A stretch of 64,000 nucleotides of DNA from Chloroherpeton thalassium ATCC 35110 (GTDB taxonomy: Bacteria; Bacteroidota; Chlorobiia; Chlorobiales; Chloroherpetonaceae): NCBI RefSeq assembly GCF_000020525.1, contig NC_011026.1, forward strand, positions 1,408,001-1,472,000. Reading direction: 5' to 3'. The position numbers and the translations under genes are program-made. A model generated the notes under the pieces. It made no database searches, was not told the origin of the DNA, and saw only the letters and a list, made by a program, of their open reading frames with translations. Each line of letters opens with the position of its first letter. Position 1 is the first letter of the stretch. Positions 53,464 to 62,306 of the stretch are shown piece by piece.

Positions 53464-54888
53464 TTAATTGACATCTGGGAAAACTTTAAAAGTGATCGTG
53501 TTCGGCTTGATTTCAGTTGTAGTTTGCCCAACAACGCGCGTTCCATTTTTCACAATTAACTGATAAGTGCCGGGCGTGCTACGAAATCTCGCCACTTGAA
53601 TTTGATGTGGAAGCGTGCGCCAAGTTCTCACATCAGCGGCTTCGGAGGCCGAATAGCCAACGTCCAAAAGCGCGCCAAATAGCGCGCCGCCAAGCGCTGA
53701 AGTCTGTTTTTTTGCTTTCTTTTTGGCGGCTTCAACAGCCAAAAACTTCAAAACTGCGCGCCCGCCTGCTTTTAGATAAATTAAATCCAGGCGATTTTGA
53801 AGATTCTTTTTCGCGATTGCGGTCACATCTTGGCCAACTTCCGCCGTTGTTCTTTTTAAGCCGTCGGCGCTGGCAAGCCCAACTTGATAAACGCGTGTGC
53901 CAAGCTCGCGCGATTTGAACTTCGGAACAGCCATTGCAAATGTGTGCGACATGCCATCTCTGTCAAAAATGGTCGGACTGATTTTCACTTCTTCTTTGAT
54001 CGGTCCTTGACCGGAATAAATCAAAATAAACAAGCTGCCTTCCGATAGGCTTTTGGGCTGGTAAGTTTTGCCGAAAAGCTGTTCGTAATGTTCTAAATCA
54101 TCCTCAAAGTCCAACTGATAAGCCGTGCGCAAAATGTCGTCGGCAAGCGATTCTGGCATTTTGGTGCCGTACTGTTTTTCATAAAGCTGATAGCCTTCGT
54201 AGGCTTTGACGTAAGAAATATAGGCGTCGTTCAGTTCGCCTTCGGCCTCATAAATCGCGCCCATCAAGTAGCGCACAAACGCATCTTTTTGATAGACATT
54301 TTTTCCCTGATATCGGCGTGAATATTCGCTCAGTTTTACATCGACTTTTCGAGCTTCAACCAGCGCATCTTCTAAATTTCCCATGCCGACATAGTTCAGC
54401 GCAAGAAACAAATTGACAAAAACCTTCTCAAAATCTTCACCTTCATAGGGCAATTCATTGTCGTTTGTAAGCAACGAAACCGCAGCTTGAGAAATGCTTT
54501 TCGTGTAAAGCAGTTGCATTTCTTTTTCTGCTGCAAAAAAATGCTGGTTGCTTTCGTCATATTGGCCGGCGTAGTGATCGAGTAACCCGAGTTCGAGGTT
54601 GTAAAGAACCGAGCTTTTGGTGCCAAACTCACTTTGATTTTTTGCGAGTTGTGCGGCAGCTTGGGTATAATTTCCAGCAACCAAGTTGGTTTCAACTGTT
54701 TTGTAAAATGCCGTGTTCATTCCAGCGCAACCGCTGAAAATCATAGCGGAGAAAAGGGCTATGAGAAAAATCGTCTGTTTGTGAATCTTCGGTACGCGAT
54801 AGCCAGACGCATTTTTCCGAAGAAAAACGGCAATAGATGCAATCGCTACGAAGTGATTGTGTTGCAAATCAATTGGGTGTTCTGCCAT
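53464..54888 (-). CDS. TPR lipoprotein (COG3014-like)
   Basis: Lipoprotein of 474 residues with tetratricopeptide-like repeats. The lipobox is FSGC at Cys54 when counted from the ATG at 54888; the 36-residue stretch before the hydrophobic core is unusually long, so the real start may be further in, possibly at a non-ATG codon. TPR-like helices run at about 60-250 (ETNLVAGNYTQAAAQLAKNQ; EDALVEARKVDVKLSEYSRR; GELNDAYISYVKAYEGYQLY), followed by a beta-rich C-terminal half. It lies between LpoB-like and LPP20-like genes, a grouping known from other genomes and probably linked to peptidoglycan synthesis (inference). Confidence 0.78.
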   Translation of the reverse strand: MAEHPIDLQHNHFVAIASIAVFLRKNASGYRVPKIHKQTIFLIALFSAMIFSGCAGMNTAFYKTVETNLVAGNYTQAAAQLAKNQSEFGTKSSVLYNLELGLLDHYAGQYDESNQHFFAAEKEMQLLYTKSISQAAVSLLTNDNELPYEGEDFEKVFVNLFLALNYVGMGNLEDALVEARKVDVKLSEYSRRYQGKNVYQKDAFVRYLMGAIYEAEGELNDAYISYVKAYEGYQLYEKQYGTKMPESLADDILRTAYQLDFEDDLEHYEQLFGKTYQPKSLSEGSLFILIYSGQGPIKEEVKISPTIFDRDGMSHTFAMAVPKFKSRELGTRVYQVGLASADGLKRTTAEVGQDVTAIAKKNLQNRLDLIYLKAGGRAVLKFLAVEAAKKKAKKQTSALGGALFGALLDVGYSASEAADVRTWRTLPHQIQVARFRSTPGTYQLIVKNGTRVVGQTTTEIKPNTITFKVFPDVN

Positions 54889-54902
54889 TGGCTGCTCAAT
54901 TT

Positions 54903-55535
54903 TTAGAAGGTCACCCCGCTTTGTGAAACTGATTTTTTGATTTTTTTCTCGCCAATCCACACTTTGCGATTGTTCTCAAGATTGATAAGCTCAAGATTGA
55001 TCTGGTAGAACTTCACTTTTTCGCCGCCATCTTGATCGATAATACTTGCGATAGAACCAATCACCATAAAATCCGCGCCGGTTTCTTGGCCGGGTCCTTT
55101 TTGTGTGTCTTCGGATGCGTTGAGTGCTTGATCGATGCGTTCGTCTCGCACTTGCTGGCGTTCATCAGTGCTGGCTACAAAGTCTACTTCGCCAGAGTTA
55201 ATCAACGCGCGCTCGATGTCCTTGACAAATGTTTGCACATTAATATGTTCGTGCGAGCGATTTTTAATTCGCCCAACAATAAGCACCGGTTTTCGCTGAT
55301 TGTCGTGAATGAAATTTTCCAGCCAAGCTTCGGCGAGCACTTGTTCAATCATCGCTTTGGAGACCAAGCGCGAATCGGTGTCGTTCCAGTCGCCGCTAAT
55401 ATCCGTAGTGCTATTTTCTGCAAGGCGCTGAACGCTGATCGATGATCCTGAACTTGCACACCCGGAAAAAAGGCTAAAATTCATCAAAAGGAGAAATGAA
55501 AAAATAGTGCGAGAAAAAGCTTTGGTTATCGGCAT
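54903..55535 (-). CDS. LpoB-like penicillin-binding-protein activator lipoprotein
   Basis: Lipoprotein of 210 residues with signal and lipobox LFSGC (Cys26). The remainder matches the LpoB/peptidoglycan synthase activator fold: DTDSRLVSKAMIEQVLAEAW, PVLIVGRIKNRSHEHINVQT, ALINSGEVDFVASTDERQQV, ETGADFMVIGSIASIIDQDG and LINLENNRKVWIGEKKI. LpoB activates PBP1b from the outer membrane in E. coli; that role here is inference. ATG start. First gene of a three-lipoprotein operon. Confidence 0.82.
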   Translation of the reverse strand: MPITKAFSRTIFSFLLLMNFSLFSGCASSGSSISVQRLAENSTTDISGDWNDTDSRLVSKAMIEQVLAEAWLENFIHDNQRKPVLIVGRIKNRSHEHINVQTFVKDIERALINSGEVDFVASTDERQQVRDERIDQALNASEDTQKGPGQETGADFMVIGSIASIIDQDGGEKVKFYQINLELINLENNRKVWIGEKKIKKSVSQSGVTF

Positions 55536-56127
55536 GATGAAAATGGGTTTATTTTAACTTTATCTCTTGATTTTTGAATATACAGCAGAACTCAATTCGC
55601 ATCAATTCTTTTCTTTCTCCCCAATTCAAAAGCTAAAACAACTGCTATCCGGCATAAAGCCGCAGCATCTCAGTGATTGAATGTGAAAAAAAACACTTAC
55701 AAAGGAAAAAAAACGATGAACGATAGGATATAAATTGAGGAAGAAAATGCAGTGTAAATTTCTATTATTAAAGATTTATGAGGCGATTTTGGTTGGTTTC
55801 TGAGAACGATAGGCATGTTTTGAAAATCAAGTTTGGCAGTGTAAATTTCCGCTTAGTTAAAAAAATAAGGGGTTCTGGGAGAACCCCTTGTGCGAACAAG
55901 CCCTAACGCAAGAAGTAGATGTGATACGGGGGACTTTTTTATTATGTGTATTTTGTAGCTTGGAACTGTGACAAATCTACTCTCTCTTTGTAACTCAAGA
56001 ATAATTCGTTGATAATTTATCGATAATTGCTAAAAATTTTTTGCAATAAAATTATCCTAACGAATTTCTCCTCTTAGAAATCCTTCACGAACACACGCAT
56101 TTAAGCCAGTTTTACAAAAATCTATTA
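55536..56127. other. Long non-coding region, 592 bases
   Basis: Lies between divergently oriented ends: upstream of the lpoB-like operon (minus) and downstream of the ccmC-like gene (minus). It contains the hairpin at 55850-55889 and A/T-rich sequence. No tRNA, SRP RNA, 6S RNA or tmRNA signature was recognised, although a small RNA is possible. No convincing ORF was found on either strand. Confidence 0.4.
55856..55889 (-). terminator. Terminator-like hairpin in the long intergenic region
   Basis: A 10-bp stem AAGGGGTTCT / AGAACCCCTT with a 3-base loop. On the minus strand it is followed by ATTTTTTTAAC, so it is an intrinsic terminator for minus transcripts, about 240 bases past the ccmC-like stop. 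Confidence 0.75.
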
Positions 56128-56823
56128 TTACGCAGGCTCTTCGGCAGCGCGAGCTTCCAGTTTAGCGGAAAGTGTTGCGGAGCGGCTTCGGAGGTTGTGC
56201 ATCCAAAAATAGAGTGCGGCAAATCCAATCATTGCGGCGTAGAGCGTTAAGCGAATGATCATATCGGTTGACCCGGAAACCGATGGATTCACATCGGGAT
56301 TGTTTTTTTCCGGCGCGCCCGGGTGCAAGCCTGGCACCATTCTGGGTAAAATGAAATACAGGAAAATCACCGGCGGAAACGCGAAAATGCTATACACGGA
56401 AGAAAGCGACGCTCGCTTTTCCGGCACTTCAACCGCGGAGCGGAGCGCGAAATAAGCCGAATAAATCAGAAAGAGGAGAAAGATGGTGGTTTGGCGCGGG
56501 TCCCAATGCCAATAAGCGCCCCACATGAATTTTGCCCAAATCGCGCCGGTTGCCATCGCTAAAATATTAAACAAAAAACCGAGCCCGGAGGCCGCTTCGG
56601 CTTTCAAATCATCTTCAAGGTTTTTGTGGCGCAAGTACCGAAAGCCAAACCACATGGACGAAAAAAATGCGAGGGTCGCCGCAATCGACATGGGAACGTG
56701 GAAGTACATATTTTTCGTGGTTTCATCCAGCATTCCCACTTTGTTTGGCGAAAGGATCGCAAAAACAATGACGAGCGAGAGCCAAATATAAATTCCGATT
56801 TTCAGAGGCAATTGCTTAACCAT
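56128..56823 (-). CDS. ccmC: CcmC-like cytochrome c biogenesis (heme handling) protein
   Basis: Polytopic membrane protein of the CcmC/CcsA heme-handling family. The 231 residues have six or so transmembrane helices, the heme-binding tryptophan-rich segment WGAYWHWDPRQTT, and conserved periplasmic histidines (FHVPMSIAA; GLHPGAPE). The frame opens at 57084, but the ATG at 56823 gives the canonical MVKQLPLKIGIY start and avoids overlap with the exchanger gene. No other ccm genes flank it here. Confidence 0.88.
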   Translation of the reverse strand: MVKQLPLKIGIYIWLSLVIVFAILSPNKVGMLDETTKNMYFHVPMSIAATLAFFSSMWFGFRYLRHKNLEDDLKAEAASGLGFLFNILAMATGAIWAKFMWGAYWHWDPRQTTIFLLFLIYSAYFALRSAVEVPEKRASLSSVYSIFAFPPVIFLYFILPRMVPGLHPGAPEKNNPDVNPSVSGSTDMIIRLTLYAAMIGFAALYFWMHNLRSRSATLSAKLEARAAEEPA

Positions 56824-56846
56824 AGAAGTCTTAATCGTTGAAGCGT

Positions 56847-57953
56847 TCAAGTAGATTTTTGAGATGCTTTTTGGCGCATCAGCCGAAGGGCTCGTACTGT
56901 CACAAAAATCAGTAAAAGCGTTGTTACTGGAAGAAGGCCTTTCATGAGAAACTCGTTGTAGAGCGGAAACAGCGGGTGTGAAGTCGTTGAAAAATATAGC
57001 TCCATCACATAGCTTGCATATAAAACTAAGAAAAACAATCCTTCCCAGCGTGCCACAATTCCATTGAAAAATATAGGCATACAAAGCAGCGCCACGCCAA
57101 TCATGATGGGAATGTCGAAGTGAATGGCGGCATCAGTGACCGTAAGTCCGCCTGGTGCAATAATGCTGGAAACTCCCAGCACCAGCAAAATATTAAACAA
57201 GTTGCTTCCAACAGCATTTCCAACCGCAATGTCGCGCTCGCCTCGCAAACTGGCAACAACCGAAGTGGCCAGCTCTGGCAACGAAGTTCCAACCGCAACA
57301 ATCGTGAGGCCAATGACAAACTCGCTTACGCCAAAGGCTTTTGCGATGATGATCGCGCCATCCACGAGCAAATCAGAGCCGAAAACCAACATCACAAGGC
57401 CAATAACAATGAAGCCAGGATTTATCAACCAGCGCTGCATGGCGCTTTCCTGTTCATCTATGCCGTATTCTTCGTTTGCCGCTTCTTGTTCTGCTTTGCT
57501 TTGTTTGCGACTTTGTATCACAAGAAAAGAGGTGTAGCCAACCACGCCAAGAAAAAGCACCACGCCATCTATCAAACTAAGATTGCCGTCGAGCCCTAAA
57601 AGCAATAGCAAAATGGAGACGCCGATCATCAGCGGAACATCCAAGCGAACCAATTGTATGGACACCGTCAGCGGCGCAGCAATGGCCGAAGCGCCCAAAA
57701 CCAACAAAATATTTGCAATGTTGCTGCCAACCACATTTCCAAGGGCAAGGTCGGCTTGGCCTGCGAAACTCGACTGCACACTGACGGCAATTTCTGGCGA
57801 ACTTGTGCCAAATGAAACAACCGTCAATCCAATAACAAGCGGAGAAATTCCAAACATCACGGCTAAGCGCGAGGCCCCGCGAACCAGCACCTCAGCACCA
57901 AAAACCAGCAAAACAAATCCGCCAACCAAAAGCAGAATTGCAGAAAAATCCAT
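56847..57953 (-). CDS. Calcium/sodium antiporter (CaCA family, YrbG-like)
   Basis: Inner-membrane cation exchanger with two homologous halves. The 368 residues carry the two alpha-repeats: VSFGTSSPEIAVS with GNVVGSNIANI in the first half, and VAVGTSLPELATS with GNAVGSNLFNI in the second, both with the ion-binding Glu and Asn. A polar loop (QSRKQSKAEQEAANEEYG) separates the halves. ATG start. It precedes the ccmC-like gene by 23 bases. Confidence 0.93.
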   Translation of the reverse strand: MDFSAILLLVGGFVLLVFGAEVLVRGASRLAVMFGISPLVIGLTVVSFGTSSPEIAVSVQSSFAGQADLALGNVVGSNIANILLVLGASAIAAPLTVSIQLVRLDVPLMIGVSILLLLLGLDGNLSLIDGVVLFLGVVGYTSFLVIQSRKQSKAEQEAANEEYGIDEQESAMQRWLINPGFIVIGLVMLVFGSDLLVDGAIIIAKAFGVSEFVIGLTIVAVGTSLPELATSVVASLRGERDIAVGNAVGSNLFNILLVLGVSSIIAPGGLTVTDAAIHFDIPIMIGVALLCMPIFFNGIVARWEGLFFLVLYASYVMELYFSTTSHPLFPLYNEFLMKGLLPVTTLLLIFVTVRALRLMRQKASQKST

Positions 57954-58262
57954 AGTTCAGTGATATTTATCAGGTTTGCATGTGCGCGCAACATACAAAA
58001 TTTTTACGAAAGAGCGTTTGGCTAATAGCGTAGAAATCAGCAGCCCGGCTTCATCGGCATTGGATGAAAATGAACTTTTTTGGGAAATGAAGCTTCGGAG
58101 CCGTGTGGCGCGTCAGTCTCCGAGCTTATGTTTTCTAAACGCAGGCGCAACAAAGGAACGAACTTGAGTCGTCAAAACATAGCTATTGGAATAGGAATCG
58201 GTGGGCGAAACCGAGCCTGCTGATTTTATGCGACGATAAACCATTTTAAATCTAATACGCCG
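57954..58262. other. Divergent intergenic region with possible structured leader
   Basis: This 309-base gap lies between the divergent exchanger and hydroxylase genes. A hairpin with one bulge (AAGCT-T-CGGAG / CTCCGAGCTT) is at about 58090-58127, and a potential multi-helix structure is at 58141-58220. The short ORF at 57976-58167 has no family features. Confidence 0.4.
58141..58220 (+). ncRNA. Candidate structured leader RNA
   Basis: A closing stem GCAGGC (58141-58146) / GCCTGC (58215-58220) encloses three short hairpins. These are ACGA(A)CT-TG-AGTCGT, CTATT-GG-AATAG (58183-58194) and TCGGT-GGGCGAA-ACCGA (58198-58214). It lies 42 bases before the ATG of the hydroxylase gene. The cloverleaf-like layout is not a tRNA (the last loop lacks TTC and there is no CCA context), so it may be a leader element or chance. 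Low confidence. Confidence 0.3.
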
Positions 58263-59042
58263 ATGGCCTCACAAGATTTGCTTCAACAAATTTCCTTTGG
58301 CATAACGGTTTTGGCTGGGCTGTTACTTTGGCTCTTGGAAGGCTTTTTCCCATTTTTTGCGGGTCGCGCGCGGCGAGGCACGCACACGCTGAAAAATCTA
58401 TCGATGGCAGCGCTCAACATGCTGATTCTCATTCCAGGCAGCGTGCTGACGGCTTTTGCACTTAGTGTTTCAGCGAGGTTTTGGCCGGGCATCCACCTGT
58501 TGGGATTGCCGTTCGCTCTGCAAACGCTGGTTTTTATTTTGCTCATCGATCTTTGGATGTACATTTGGCATAGGCTCAATCACCAAATGAATTTTCTTTG
58601 GCGTTTTCATGCGGTGCATCACAGCGATCCAGATATGGATGTCAGCACGGCTTGGCGTTTTCACTTTGTAGAAATTTTTCTTTCCGAAATGATTCGCTTG
58701 CCGGTGCTCATGCTGATTGGCGCAGAAATCCAGGCGCTTTTGCTTTACACGATTTTGATGACGCCTGTAATCGCCTTTCACCATAGCAATCTTCGTTTGA
58801 CCGAGCAGCTTGACGCGCTACTGCGGAAGATCATTCCGTCGCCCAACATGCACCGGATTCATCACTCGATTTTCCGAGAGGAGCACGACTCGAACTATGG
58901 AAGTCTGTTTTCGTTTTGGGATAGAATTTTTGGAAGCTTTAAAATAAAATCCGGCATAAGCGCCATGAAGATCGGGCTTGATGGGGAACGCGAGCCTGAA
59001 GCGCAAGCCTTGCCAGCGCTGCTTAAACGGCCATTTCGCTAA
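58263..59042 (+). CDS. Sterol desaturase / fatty acid hydroxylase superfamily membrane protein
   Basis: Membrane di-iron hydroxylase or desaturase; candidate substrates include fatty acids, hopanoid or sterol-like lipids, and carotenoids. The 259 residues show the histidine boxes HRLNH (H103, H107), HAVHH (H116, H119, H120) and, near the C-terminus, HRIHH, plus further HH in AFHHSNLRL. Four hydrophobic segments surround them. ATG start. Single gene between divergent and unrelated neighbours, so the substrate is undefined. Confidence 0.88.
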   Translation: MASQDLLQQISFGITVLAGLLLWLLEGFFPFFAGRARRGTHTLKNLSMAALNMLILIPGSVLTAFALSVSARFWPGIHLLGLPFALQTLVFILLIDLWMYIWHRLNHQMNFLWRFHAVHHSDPDMDVSTAWRFHFVEIFLSEMIRLPVLMLIGAEIQALLLYTILMTPVIAFHHSNLRLTEQLDALLRKIIPSPNMHRIHHSIFREEHDSNYGSLFSFWDRIFGSFKIKSGISAMKIGLDGEREPEAQALPALLKRPFR

Positions 59043-59269
59043 GTGAAAATGTTGCTTAAACTTCCCCTGCCGCGCTCGGATAATGTTGCCAAAACGAGCG
59101 TGATCCAAAATTCTAAAATGCCAACGGGATAAAATCGATTTTCAGACCCTAACGCTTTTGCGATTTAATTTTACCGTTTGGGGATTTTTACCGCCGAAAA
59201 TCTATTGAATGTGCTCGAAATTGCGTAGGTTTCGCAAAAACTGTTTAACCTTTAAGCTGATGTACCGCG

Positions 59270-60004
59270 ATGGCAAAGGTGTTTATCTTATGTGCGGGCG
59301 GGTCTTCGAAGTGGGGCTACTACCTTGGCATTCCAAAGCCGCTCATTCAAATCAATAAAGAACCCCTGCTTCATAGAACGCTGCGGCTGCTAAAAGGCCA
59401 TAAAATTTCGGATGTAACGATTGTTGCCACCGACCCAATTTTAGAGCAGAAAGGCTATTCATTTTTTAAGCCAGAGGCTTCGCGCTGGTTTGTCGAGACG
59501 GTGCTTTCAACAGAATCACTTTGGCAGGAGCAAAATATTTTTTTGATGGGCGATGTGTTCTATACGCAGGAAGCCATTAAAACCATTGTTGCATCGGCAG
59601 ATAAGCTGAAGTTTTTTGGTCGGCCTGGAAAAAGCATGTATTCGCACAAAGCGCATGGCGAAGTGTTTGGCATCACGTTTTCAAACGAAGCCAGCCAGCA
59701 AGTGAAAGCGCATGGCGAAAAAGTGATTCAAGCGGCAAAATCTCTTGGGCATGGGAAAGCTTGGCAGCTTTATCGCAGTTTAGCGGGTTTTGGATTGGAT
59801 GAAAAACAAGTGGAAACCGCGTATTTTCAAGTCATCGATGATTTTACCGACGATTTTGATACGCCTGAAGAATACGATTTAGCGATTTTCCGATACAACT
59901 TTGTCGCTTCAAGAAATCCCATAAAACAGCTTTTACTTTGGATTTGGGTCCGCGTGCTCGACCCGATTTCAATTAAATTGTTTGATAAACCTATTTATGC
60001 CTAA
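59270..60004 (+). CDS. MobA-like / sugar-nucleotide-type nucleotidyltransferase
   Basis: Predicted NTP transferase, 244 residues. The N-terminal signature KVFILCAGGSSKWGYYLGIP, then KPLIQINKEPLLHRTLRLL, matches the nucleotidyltransferase loop with its conserved lysine, and FLMGDVFYT is the metal-binding DxD-like region. The C-terminal 60 residues include a hydrophobic segment (IKQLLLWIWVRVLDPI). Substrate unknown. ATG start. It precedes the DUF1350 gene by about 45 bases and may be co-transcribed. Confidence 0.75.
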   Translation: MAKVFILCAGGSSKWGYYLGIPKPLIQINKEPLLHRTLRLLKGHKISDVTIVATDPILEQKGYSFFKPEASRWFVETVLSTESLWQEQNIFLMGDVFYTQEAIKTIVASADKLKFFGRPGKSMYSHKAHGEVFGITFSNEASQQVKAHGEKVIQAAKSLGHGKAWQLYRSLAGFGLDEKQVETAYFQVIDDFTDDFDTPEEYDLAIFRYNFVASRNPIKQLLLWIWVRVLDPISIKLFDKPIYA

Positions 60005-60048
60005 CGTTCATTTGTTTGTCATTTTCAAAAAACCAAAATCATCTAACG

Positions 60049-60915
60049 ATGCCCCAATACAAAAAAATTTGTAATAGCCATGTTGCGATTCCTGAAAAAC
60101 CAATTGGCGTGGTCGAATTCTATGGTGGCCAGTTTTTTGGACAATTTCCGCTTGGCTCGTACGAATACTTTTTGCAATGCCTTTACGAGGCCGGCTATGC
60201 GGTGATTGCTGTGCCTTATGAATTCAGTACAAATCACATTGCCGTTGCTCGCAAGCTTTTGACGGTGCGCGACTGTGTCAAAAAAGCTTTTCCAGAACTC
60301 GAAGACCTGACTTTTTTCTGGATTGGGCACAGCTTGGGTTGCAAACTCATTGCTATGCTCGAAGCTTGGACGGAAAAGGAAACCAACCGCTTGGTTTTGC
60401 CCGCATCATACAAAAGTATGGCCGAAGCTGAAGAGCTCGCACAGCTTTCCGGTATTTACGATCAGCCTTCTGTGCTATTGGCGCCAGTTTTTGCTGACAA
60501 TGACGATTTAGTTCCATTTCCGCCAATATCTTATTTGATCGATAAAATCGGACTCGGTGTGAAACCAACCCGTCAAGAAGTTCGCGACGAAATCGAACGA
60601 AGCGATCTTTTCAATTTGACAGGTATTGTGTGTTTCAAGGACGATGACGTCGCCGGTCATTTCAGCTCTAACGCGGAGAAAAAAGATGTGCCTTGGCTGA
60701 TTGAAAAACTTTCGAAACCAGGACGCACCGATGAATTTTACAAGCAAGAACTTCCTGGCGGACATTTAAAGCCTAATGGTGACTATTGCTGTCAGCATGT
60801 GTTTGGTGTACAAATGGTGGCGGGTGTTCTTGTGGTTCCAACCATTCAACATGCGCCGCGCGATTTAGAGCCCGTGGTTCTGACTATGTTGAACAAATTG
60901 GGTGAAGGTATTTAA
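60049..60915 (+). CDS. DUF1350 alpha/beta-hydrolase-like protein
   Basis: Member of the DUF1350 family, found in cyanobacteria, plastids and green sulfur bacteria; function unknown. The 288 residues have VVEFYGGQFFGQFPLGSYEY, YAVIAVPYEFSTNHIAVA, and a nucleophile-elbow-like FWIGHSLGCKLIAML (GHSLG), then a GGHLKPN histidine region. The frame opens at 60016; the ATG at 60049 is the canonical start. It probably acts with the nucleotidyltransferase just upstream. Confidence 0.8.
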   Translation: MPQYKKICNSHVAIPEKPIGVVEFYGGQFFGQFPLGSYEYFLQCLYEAGYAVIAVPYEFSTNHIAVARKLLTVRDCVKKAFPELEDLTFFWIGHSLGCKLIAMLEAWTEKETNRLVLPASYKSMAEAEELAQLSGIYDQPSVLLAPVFADNDDLVPFPPISYLIDKIGLGVKPTRQEVRDEIERSDLFNLTGIVCFKDDDVAGHFSSNAEKKDVPWLIEKLSKPGRTDEFYKQELPGGHLKPNGDYCCQHVFGVQMVAGVLVVPTIQHAPRDLEPVVLTMLNKLGEGI

Positions 60916-61033
60916 GAGTGGCTTTACAAATGATTCGTGTTAAAAACGGCGTTCAGAAACATATTTGCGTCAGGGTCGTTCTTTTTAATACAACGAAGTA
61001 AATGACTTGTTTTTTGAACTAAACCCATGTTTT

Positions 61034-61297
61034 ATGAGTACGCAAAAAGAAAAAATGGATGAAGCAATTGAATTTTTGAACCAACAACGCGACGAATTAA
61101 AACTAAAAATCCATCTGGCCAAGCAAGACGCAAAAGATGAGCTTGAGAAACTTGAAGTTAAGCTTTCCAGCTTAAAGTCGAAAGCGAAGCAAATCGAAGC
61201 CGATGCGTCGGAAGCTTCTGAAGATATTCAAGAGGCCGCAATGGCGCTGGTGAATGAGATTAAAGATGGATTTGAAAAAGTAAAAAGTCATTTTTAA
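61034..61297 (+). CDS. Small coiled-coil protein
   Basis: Not recognised beyond a predicted coiled coil. The 87 residues are almost entirely heptad-like helix (QQRDELKLKIHLAKQDAKDE; LEKLEVKLSSLKSKAKQIEA), with a short acidic tail and no signal peptide. The frame opens at 61007; the ATG at 61034 is preferred. Followed by a strong terminator. Confidence 0.65.
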   Translation: MSTQKEKMDEAIEFLNQQRDELKLKIHLAKQDAKDELEKLEVKLSSLKSKAKQIEADASEASEDIQEAAMALVNEIKDGFEKVKSHF

Positions 61298-61324
61298 CCG
61301 AATTGATCACTTTTCTCATGGTTT

Positions 61325-61359
61325 TGCTCTCATGCTACGGCATGGGAGCATTTTTTTTT
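61325..61359 (+). terminator. Rho-independent terminator with a UNCG-type loop
   Basis: An 11-bp stem TGCTCTCATGC / GCATGGGAGCA (one T-G wobble) closed by a TACG loop, followed by nine T. Confidence 0.9.
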
Positions 61360-61501
61360 GCAGGTCGCATGTTAGCTAAAAAGCGGTTTCCATGAAGACT
61401 CGGACTCGCATTTTGGGGAAAGGGAAAAGAAAAGCATCTTTTTTTTTCGTATAAAAAGCGATTTTTCATAAACATTGAAGCGAAACAGAAACAGACGAGT
61501 T

Positions 61502-62026
61502 ATGGCAAAGAACCTTGAAGACCTTTTTGGCGGCACAAAAAAATCCAATCAAAAATCCTTCATTGACGCGTATTCAAAATTTTTTGGAAAGCTTGGGTTT
61601 TTGTTGGATGGTGTTGCGTCCTCAAAGCTCAGATGGAAACCCAATCCGAAGCAGTTTTCCGTTCGTGAAATGATTTGCCACTTTGTTGAGCATGAAGCGT
61701 TGGCCATAACAAACCTCAACTCGATGCTTTGCGCATCGTCTGAAAACCCACCAAAGCTCGTTGAACTCGATACCATCGCGCTGTCTGAAAAATGCGAATA
61801 CAACGAGCAAAACGAATTATATGCGTTAGATTCGCTGAAATATATTCGCAAATACATGACCGAAGTGCTCAAAGGACTTAGCGATGCGCAGTTTGAAAAA
61901 ACGGGCATATTGGCTAATGGAAAAACCATTACGCTAAAAGCGTTTCTTGAAGCTCATAATGAACATACGGCAAATCACTTGCGCGAAATGGAGCTCTTGG
62001 TGGAAGACTTAAAAATGCGTGACTAA
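61502..62026 (+). CDS. DinB-superfamily protein
   Basis: Helical protein of 174 residues resembling the DinB/YfiT metal-binding superfamily. FSVREMICHFVEHEALAITN and EAHNEHTANHLREMELLVED supply histidines placed like the metal triad. Function unknown, possibly thiol-dependent (as in some DinB proteins). The frame opens at 61475; the ATG at 61502 gives MAKNLEDLFGG. Not clearly linked to its neighbours. Confidence 0.7.
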   Translation: MAKNLEDLFGGTKKSNQKSFIDAYSKFFGKLGFLLDGVASSKLRWKPNPKQFSVREMICHFVEHEALAITNLNSMLCASSENPPKLVELDTIALSEKCEYNEQNELYALDSLKYIRKYMTEVLKGLSDAQFEKTGILANGKTITLKAFLEAHNEHTANHLREMELLVEDLKMRD

Positions 62027-62306
62027 CCAAAACGGTAAGGGTTTCCTTGCTTCTTATTATGAGGTGAGGAGATTACCAATTTTTAACTTTTAGCTTTAAG
62101 AAAAATAATCGAGAAAATTGCATATTAAAGGCGTCGTGCAGAATGTAGTTTCAACCGCAAGTCTTTGATATTCCCCGAATTTTTGAACATGAAGGCGCAG
62201 GGGAATTTGGAGGCAAAAGTCAAGCCATGAACTTGAAAAATATATTTGCCAAAGGGTTTCTGCACAATCCTACAAGATGAAAAATTAAAACCAAATCCTT
62301 TGTAAT

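Noticed and set aside
57976-58167. 63-residue ORF between the exchanger and the hydroxylase gene.
   Set aside because: Overlaps hairpin structures and shows no recognisable domain.
58141-58220. tRNA gene.
   Set aside because: The last loop lacks the TTC signature, the acceptor pairing is only 6 bp and there is no CCA-like end.
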